A DNA stretch of 46,254 nucleotides from contig JBFHUL010000016.1 in assembly GCA_041590075.1 (NCBI GenBank), forward strand, positions 1 through 46,254, given 5' to 3'. Position 1 is the stretch's first letter. Every line of letters starts with the position of its first letter. Positions 41,156-46,254 of this stretch are shown one piece after another. Source of the DNA: PZPK01 sp041590075 (GTDB taxonomy: Bacteria > Pseudomonadota > Gammaproteobacteria > Pseudomonadales > Oleiphilaceae). A model generated the notes under the pieces. That model was not told the origin of the DNA. It saw only the letters and a list, made by a program, of their open reading frames with translations, and did no database searches. The translations under genes and the position numbers were made by a program.

Positions 41156-42235
41156 ATGTTTTCAATCACTAAAACTCTTACAAACACCGAATCTTTTCGC
41201 GCCTATATGGCGCCGGTTATTCAGCTTTTCAGGCCCGAGTACCGGCCGAATCTTTATTGCACAAAGGTAACGCATGTACGCATTACCGGGAATACGATGC
41301 TACAGCTCTCGCTGCACGTGAGCGACCCACGCTGGCACACCTTTCTTCCCGGGCAATTTATCGAGCTCCACATAGAGCGCGAAGGCAGGTATGTATCTCG
41401 CTGCTTCAGTATTGCCTCCTGTACCGAGCGCTTTGAGAAGCATCGGGAAATCCGGCTGGGCATACGCATCAACGACAAGGGAATAGTAAGCAATTGGTTA
41501 GCGAAGCACCTCAATGCAGGGAGCACACTGTATATCTCCGAGGCCCAGGGCGCATTTACACTGGCGCCAGGTGAGCATCGGCGACTGTTTGTGGCCGGAG
41601 GCAGCGGCATCACACCTATTCTCTCTATGCTGCAAAGCATGCCTAACGAAGATCTGAAGCACAGCACACTGATGTTCAGTACGCCACATGCAGACTGCGT
41701 ACCCTTTGAGCCCACGCTCAAGGCATTGGAGAACCGCGGGCTGCGCCTCACGCTGCATGAAAGCCGTACTCAGGGCAGAATCTCAGCCCAAACCCTGGCC
41801 GCAGAACTCGATGAACACCCTGACGCACTCTATGTATGCGGCCCAGAAGGACTGATACACACTTGCGAGCAAAGCTGGGCAGCCGGCCAGCATCCTGCCA
41901 AAGGCTTTCATTGCGAACGCTTTGGCGCATCCCAGGCACATTCCATCAGTGGTGCCGACCAGGAGCTGCCGCACTCGGCCACCATCAGCTTCCAGGCCAG
42001 TGGCACAAACGCCGAGTGGCGACGCGGCGACAGCCCGGCACTTCTTGAGTTCGCCGAACAGCAGGGCCTTACCCCTTCTTTCGGATGTCGCATCGGCATC
42101 TGCCACCAATGCACCTGCCGAAAAGAGCGCGGCCGCGTACTCAACCTGAAAACGCAAACACTATCCGATAACGGGCCCGAAGACATACAACTGTGCCAGT
42201 CGATTCCTATCGATGACCTCGTACTGGCACTGTGA
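41156..42235 (+). CDS. desC: DesC-like ferredoxin-NADPH reductase with C-terminal [2Fe-2S] domain
   Basis: 359-aa electron carrier for the desaturase downstream. FAD-binding domain about 40-140 (RCFSIAS), NAD(P)-binding domain about 145-245 (LFVAGGSGITPILSML, YVCGPEGL), then a plant-type ferredoxin domain with ligands Cys311, Cys316, Cys319 and Cys347. Order and partner match Pseudomonas desC-desB (desC named on this basis). The start ATG has no clear ribosome site; ATG at residue 18 is an alternative. Behind the palindromic promoter. Confidence 0.85.
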   Translation: MFSITKTLTNTESFRAYMAPVIQLFRPEYRPNLYCTKVTHVRITGNTMLQLSLHVSDPRWHTFLPGQFIELHIEREGRYVSRCFSIASCTERFEKHREIRLGIRINDKGIVSNWLAKHLNAGSTLYISEAQGAFTLAPGEHRRLFVAGGSGITPILSMLQSMPNEDLKHSTLMFSTPHADCVPFEPTLKALENRGLRLTLHESRTQGRISAQTLAAELDEHPDALYVCGPEGLIHTCEQSWAAGQHPAKGFHCERFGASQAHSISGADQELPHSATISFQASGTNAEWRRGDSPALLEFAEQQGLTPSFGCRIGICHQCTCRKERGRVLNLKTQTLSDNGPEDIQLCQSIPIDDLVLAL

Positions 42236-42270
42236 GCGCAGCGCAGATCACGCTTCACCAAGGAGACAGC

Positions 42271-43365
42271 ATGAACACCCTCAAACATGACGCTATCGAG
42301 CAATTTGGCGCAGAACTTGAACAACTCCGGCAAAACACTTTAAAACAGGTAGGCGCACAGGACGCCCGCTATATTCGCCGTTTAATCGCGATCCAACGCT
42401 TATTGGACTGGGGCGGCCGGCTGGTGATGGTATTAGGTTTCCTGCACCCCCTGTTCTGGGTGTTAGGGGTACTGATGCTCGCGATCGCCAAGATACTCGA
42501 CAACATGGAAATCGGTCACAACGTCATGCACGGCCAGTACGACTGGATGAACGACCCCCATATCAACTCCCGCAAATTCGAGTGGGATCATGCCTGCGAT
42601 AGCGACTCTTGGCGGCGCTATCATAATTTTGAACACCACACCTATACCAACGTGATCGGTAAAGATCGTGACTTTGGCTATGGCCTGCTGCGCTTGAGTG
42701 ACGACTATGCGTGGCGCCCCAAAAACACTTGGCAGTTCTTGACCTTCGTGAAGCTGAGCGTTTTGTTTGAATGGGGCGTTGCCTACCATGAACTGGCCGC
42801 CGAACGGATTTTCTTTGGTAAGCCCCGCAAAGAGAGCAGCCTGCCTATTTCACGCCAGGCACTCAAACAGGCCTTCTTCCGTAAAGCCGGCCGGCAATTA
42901 TTCAAAGACTATATTTTCTTTCCATTGCTTTTTTGGCCTGTCGCGCTGCAGGTATTGCTTGGTAATTTAACCGCGAATCTGCTGCGCAACCTGTGGACGG
43001 CCATGATCATCTTTTGCGGGCATTTCACCGAAAACATCCACACGTTTCGTGAACAGGATATTCAAGGCGAAACCCGCGCGCAGTGGTACTATCGCCAGAT
43101 TCTGGGTTCCTCCAACTTGCAGGGCAGCAAGCTGTTTCATATTCTCACCGGCCACTTGAGCTGCCAGATAGAACACCACTTGTTTCCAGATATCCCAGCG
43201 CCCCGCTATCGCGCCATGGCGCCCCAGGTACAAGCGATTTGTGCGCGCTATGGTATTCCATACAACACCGGGCGCTTCGGCAAACAGTACAGCACCGTAC
43301 TGAAGCGCATTCTGCGTTACTCGCTGCCCAGCCGAACGGCCTCGACCCAATCGGCTCAGGCCTGA
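42271..43365 (+). CDS. desB: DesB-like acyl-CoA/fatty acid desaturase
   Basis: 364-aa membrane di-iron desaturase. Histidine boxes: HNVMHGQYD, HNFEHHTYTN and QIEHHLFPD, with hydrophobic hairpins between. I chose ATG 42271, which has AAGGAGA five bases upstream; the frame also reads back to a GTG at 42232 that overlaps the desC stop. Expected reaction: insertion of a double bond (Delta-9 type by analogy with Pseudomonas DesB) in acyl-CoA, using electrons from the preceding gene product. Confidence 0.9.
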   Translation: MNTLKHDAIEQFGAELEQLRQNTLKQVGAQDARYIRRLIAIQRLLDWGGRLVMVLGFLHPLFWVLGVLMLAIAKILDNMEIGHNVMHGQYDWMNDPHINSRKFEWDHACDSDSWRRYHNFEHHTYTNVIGKDRDFGYGLLRLSDDYAWRPKNTWQFLTFVKLSVLFEWGVAYHELAAERIFFGKPRKESSLPISRQALKQAFFRKAGRQLFKDYIFFPLLFWPVALQVLLGNLTANLLRNLWTAMIIFCGHFTENIHTFREQDIQGETRAQWYYRQILGSSNLQGSKLFHILTGHLSCQIEHHLFPDIPAPRYRAMAPQVQAICARYGIPYNTGRFGKQYSTVLKRILRYSLPSRTASTQSAQA

Positions 43366-43401
43366 CTTGCCAAACGCTCCGGGCGACCGTTTAATGGTTT
43401 C

Positions 43402-44244
43402 ATGAACTGGATTACCCACCATGAACTCGCTCTGAGACTCTGTTGCTTCGCCGCTATTCTGTTGGCCATGCTGGCGTGGGAACACCGCGCACCGAAACGT
43501 CGCACGCCGGCACGCACTGAGGTATGGCGACGCCGGGCTCAGCATTTCGGTATTACGGTTCTTAACAGCGTGGCGCTTCGCTTGCTTCCGGGCATTGCCG
43601 CCGTGCAGGCAGCGTTTCTGGCAGAGCAACATCACTGGGGCCTCTTGCACGCATTGGCGTGGCAGGGCTGGTCAGCCGCTTTGAGCACACTGATTGTACT
43701 CGACCTGTGCATTTACTTTCAGCATCGCATGTTTCACGCAGTGCCCATCTTCTGGCGCCTGCACCGCCTGCACCACAGCGACGCCGATTTCGACACCACC
43801 ACAGCCTTGCGCTTTCACCCTATCGAAATACTCTTATCCATGCTGATTAAGTTCGCAGTGGTGCTGGCCCTTGGTGCACCGGCCGCTATCGTGATCCTGT
43901 TCGAAATCCTGCTTAACGGCTCAGCCTTATTCAATCATGGCAACGTACGTATTCCCGCAAGTATCGACCGCTATCTGCGCTGGTTCATCGTCACGCCCGA
44001 TATGCACCGCGTACACCATTCCGTGCTGCCGTACGAAACCAATAGCAATTACGGTTTTAGCTTCCCCTGGTGGGATCGTCTGTTCGGTACGTATCGCGCA
44101 CAACCGGAGCAGGGGCACACAGGCATGCACATCGGCTTAAAGGAATTCCCACGCGCCAGCACGCGGCGATTTATCGATCTCCTCTGCCAGCCCTTTATTC
44201 AGCCCCAAGCCGATAAACCCGACACACCATCCAAAATGAACTGA
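43402..44244 (+). CDS. fatty acid hydroxylase / sterol desaturase superfamily protein
   Basis: 280-aa membrane protein, probably four helices, with the eight-His di-iron pattern of the superfamily: HRMFH, HRLHH and HRVHH, plus a His in NHGNV. It follows the desaturase by 36 bp and is probably in the same operon, so a lipid hydroxylase or desaturase using the same electron donor is likely; the bond it acts on is unknown. Its last 46 bases overlap the convergent marC-like gene. Ribosome site weak. Confidence 0.85.
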   Translation: MNWITHHELALRLCCFAAILLAMLAWEHRAPKRRTPARTEVWRRRAQHFGITVLNSVALRLLPGIAAVQAAFLAEQHHWGLLHALAWQGWSAALSTLIVLDLCIYFQHRMFHAVPIFWRLHRLHHSDADFDTTTALRFHPIEILLSMLIKFAVVLALGAPAAIVILFEILLNGSALFNHGNVRIPASIDRYLRWFIVTPDMHRVHHSVLPYETNSNYGFSFPWWDRLFGTYRAQPEQGHTGMHIGLKEFPRASTRRFIDLLCQPFIQPQADKPDTPSKMN

Positions 44245-44801
44245 ATAGCCAAGGCCGCCAACAACACACCGAGAAAGCGGCGCAGAATTTCATCACCGGT
44301 GCGCCCGATGATGCGTTTGACATAGCGCGACAGGGTAAAAAGCACCAGACTCAAGGCACAAATGGATGCAACAGCGAAAAACACACTCAGTTGCTCACCG
44401 GCCGTTTGGGTGTTGGAAAACAGCAGGATGGAAACCGTCAGCGAGCCCGGGCCTGCCAATAAAGGAATCGACAGCGGGAACACCGAGATATCGCCACTGT
44501 TATTTGTGGCCGCAAAACGAATTTCGCGCGTGACCATATGAAAGGCGGTATAAAACAACAACAAGCCCCCTGAAATACGCAGGGCATCAATACTGATCCC
44601 CAGGCTTGCCAGCAGCCCTTCGCCATAATTGCCGAACAGCACCAACAGGGCCGCCGAAATCACACAGGCCTTCAGTGCAACCAGCGCCCGTTCTCGCAGA
44701 CTGCCCTCGGGCATGAGCGCCTGAAAAATCAGGGCTGTGCCGATGGGATCAATAATCACGAACAGGGCCGTCGCGGCATTCAGAAAGGTGGGCAGATCCA
44801 C
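44199..44801 (-). CDS. MarC-family integral membrane protein
   Basis: 200 aa, about six membrane segments, MarC/UPF0056 family (FVIIDPIGTALIF near the N-terminus, LLAGPGSLTVSI in the middle). Function unknown; early links to multiple antibiotic resistance were not upheld. Start is GTG with GAGGAG upstream, lying in the last codons of the DUF2244 gene, so the two are coupled. 3' end overlaps the convergent hydroxylase gene by 46 bp. Confidence 0.88.
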   Translation of the reverse strand: MDLPTFLNAATALFVIIDPIGTALIFQALMPEGSLRERALVALKACVISAALLVLFGNYGEGLLASLGISIDALRISGGLLLFYTAFHMVTREIRFAATNNSGDISVFPLSIPLLAGPGSLTVSILLFSNTQTAGEQLSVFFAVASICALSLVLFTLSRYVKRIIGRTGDEILRRFLGVLLAALAIQFILDGVSGLSAWG

Positions 44802-44804
44802 GCC

Positions 44805-45332
44805 TTACTCCTCATTATCAAAGCCCGAATAAGGGCGGATACGGGTTTCGCCCACATAAGTGATCGGCAAGGCAAGGGCCTGCCAATGCGCGATGAGCGC
44901 CTCACAATCCTCCTTGTTACACTCCCTCGCGAGCGACTGAGTGCGGCCGGCGCAACGTAACTGCAAACGCGGTGGCGACCAGGCATGCACGGGGCGCCAA
45001 CATACCAGCTGCGTATTCCTGCGTGCACCTTCCCAAACGCCCTCCGGTTGCTCTCTTCCCCACGACAACCGAATAGCAGCTTCATCCACTTCAAGCACCT
45101 CCTGCCGGTGAACCCGTGCGCACACTCGCCGCAACAGAACATACACCAAAGCCACCTCAATGCCGGCAAACGGCAAGATCAGCCACGCACCTTGCAGCGC
45201 CCAAAACCCCGCGATCAACATCGACAACACCGCCAATGCGATCACCACGCGACGACATTGCTGCCAGCTGATAGAGTGATTTGGCTGCAGCACGCAGTAC
45301 CACATCTCTCGCTTAAAGTGAGTCTCAAGCAT
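44805..45332 (-). CDS. DUF2244-family membrane protein
   Basis: 175 aa. Begins with PNHSISWQQ, the typical DUF2244 entry, then two close membrane segments (residues ~28-70, LPFAGIEVALVYVLLRRV) and a soluble C-terminal part. Function unknown; relatives are often near cytochrome oxidase genes. GAGG lies nine bases before the ATG. Followed after 3 bp by marC. Confidence 0.8.
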   Translation of the reverse strand: MLETHFKREMWYCVLQPNHSISWQQCRRVVIALAVLSMLIAGFWALQGAWLILPFAGIEVALVYVLLRRVCARVHRQEVLEVDEAAIRLSWGREQPEGVWEGARRNTQLVCWRPVHAWSPPRLQLRCAGRTQSLARECNKEDCEALIAHWQALALPITYVGETRIRPYSGFDNEE

Positions 45333-45459
45333 CGCAAGCGCCTCATTCTGCTCGGCAGAAGTATAGGAACGAATCGCATGACTGACGAATCACGCAAGGC
45401 TTTCAACCACGGCGCTCCACCTGCATGAAGCGCCACCCGACTCAAAGAACGACAGCGAA

Positions 45460-45840
45460 CTAGGCCGCCAGCTTGAACGACTTGATCAGATCCACCTTCA
45501 TCATCACCGCTGCGATCAATACCGCTATCGAAGAAATGCCCAGAACGGGCCCCAATACCTTGCCTGAAACCATTCCGCCATACATCAGAAAAAGGCTTAC
45601 AACCAACACCAGGGTACTGATCTGATGCACGACATACTGCGCCGAACGAAAGCCCACTGCTCCGGGCGCACACCAGAGCCGGTGACACAGCGCGTAGAAG
45701 ATCGACAACAAAAACCCAACCAGCATGATGTGCGCATGGGTGACTAACTGACCGTGATCTTTGCTCGCCGCCATATAAATACCCAGCACCATGCCCAGTA
45801 TTAAATAACCAAACCCGCTAAACAGATATTTCTTTTCCAT
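45460..45840 (-). CDS. four-helix membrane protein with oxidase-like His pattern
   Basis: 126 aa, four predicted membrane helices. THAHIMLVGF (His35, His37) with His53 and His72 resembles the His pattern of heme-copper oxidase subunit I-like small membrane proteins, so heme or copper binding is plausible but unproven. I chose ATG 45838-45840: AAGGG stands eight bases upstream and the membrane part begins there; a longer frame adds 37 residues. It sits upstream of DUF2244 on the same strand. Confidence 0.75.
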   Translation of the reverse strand: MEKKYLFSGFGYLILGMVLGIYMAASKDHGQLVTHAHIMLVGFLLSIFYALCHRLWCAPGAVGFRSAQYVVHQISTLVLVVSLFLMYGGMVSGKVLGPVLGISSIAVLIAAVMMKVDLIKSFKLAA

Positions 45841-46047
45841 ACCGAATACCCTTAAATTTATTATCAAGCAGAGCCAGCCAAGTAACAGCACATCAACAGA
45901 CCCAGCACGTAAACGATCGCGCAACACGCTGCTGCATCCATCGGGGCGCATCGCAAAGCCGTCTCAGGCAGTCTACAATTTCAACTCACTGGCGCCTAGC
46001 GCATGCGTTCAACAAATGAGTCGTCCAAACCGCGAAAGGAGTTCATT

Positions 46048-46254
46048 GTGCACCCGGAACACAGCGACATGGCGCAATTTCTCGCCCGACACCCGCCCTT
46101 CCAGGATCTACCACACGATGCACTCCAGCGCCTGGCTGCACAAATCGAAGTGAGCTACTACAAGGCGGGGCGCGATATCCTGCTCTACGGCGATCCGATC
46201 GCCGATCTCTACGTTATTCGCTCCGGCGCAGTAGAAATTTTTCGCCGCAACGGC
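46048..46254 (+). CDS. cyclic-nucleotide-binding-domain protein, 3' end outside window
   Basis: 69 residues visible, starting at GTG 46048 with AAAGGAG six bases upstream. FLARHPPFQDLPHDALQRLA and then YYKAGRDILLYGDPIADLYV form the first half of a cNMP-binding (CAP_ED) domain, with LYVIRSGAVEIF after it. The likely full protein is the CNB-CBS-DUF294 nucleotidyltransferase type, but that part is not seen. Confidence 0.75.
   Translation, partial: MHPEHSDMAQFLARHPPFQDLPHDALQRLAAQIEVSYYKAGRDILLYGDPIADLYVIRSGAVEIFRRNG

Overview
The window looks like chromosome of a Gammaproteobacterium, most likely a marine relative of the Pseudomonadales/Cellvibrionales. Support comes from gene arrangements known in that part of the tree (divergent pycR / pycA-pycB, rlmKL-rmf-pyrD, ahpCF divergent from oxyR, a desC-desB-type pair), from rmf itself, and from a wax ester synthase/DGAT. 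Base composition is moderately GC-rich throughout, except for a clearly AT-richer block at about 20.5-24.75 kb. I see no phage, insertion sequence or CRISPR array.

Layout. 0-5.5 kb: the end of a TesA-type esterase, a YheT hydrolase, tRNA-Asn with its own promoter, wax ester synthase/DGAT, an RhlE-type helicase and ArfB. 5.5-11 kb: two-subunit pyruvate carboxylase with an SbtA-like bicarbonate permease in the same operon and a divergent LysR regulator, then a small pseudo-receiver and a VOC protein. 11.8-16.6 kb: a tight three-gene operon of RND/MMPL exporter, LolA-like periplasmic protein and outer-membrane barrel. 16.7-20 kb: ahpF, ahpC and divergent oxyR. 20.2-24.75 kb: a Cys-rich GDCCVxC protein with a leader that can form two competing hairpins, a 1006-aa PKD/FG-GAP lipoprotein and about 1 kb without a recognisable gene.

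24.7-28 kb: an orphan response regulator with TPR repeats and a small partner gene, a divergent protein with exonuclease-like motifs and an outer-membrane barrel. 28-36.2 kb: housekeeping genes rlmKL, rmf, pyrD, uvrB, an aspartate aminotransferase and a second tRNA-Asn identical to the first. 36.4-41 kb: a chemoreceptor, a DnaQ-exonuclease/GIY-YIG fusion nuclease and alanine dehydrogenase. 41-44.2 kb: an electron-transfer protein, an acyl desaturase and a fatty acid hydroxylase behind a promoter carrying a perfect 18-bp palindrome. 44.2-46.25 kb: MarC and DUF2244 proteins, a small histidine-rich membrane protein and the start of a cyclic-nucleotide-binding-domain protein.

Themes. Several loci deal with lipids (wax ester/TAG synthesis, desaturation, hydroxylation, a probable lipid exporter). 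Carbon-nitrogen metabolism centres on pyruvate, alanine and aspartate. The strongest leads for something new are the RND-LolA-barrel operon, the bicarbonate permease coupled to pyruvate carboxylase, the alternative hairpins before the GDCCVxC gene, and the palindromic operator of the desaturase operon. All names are by motif recognition; no searches were run.
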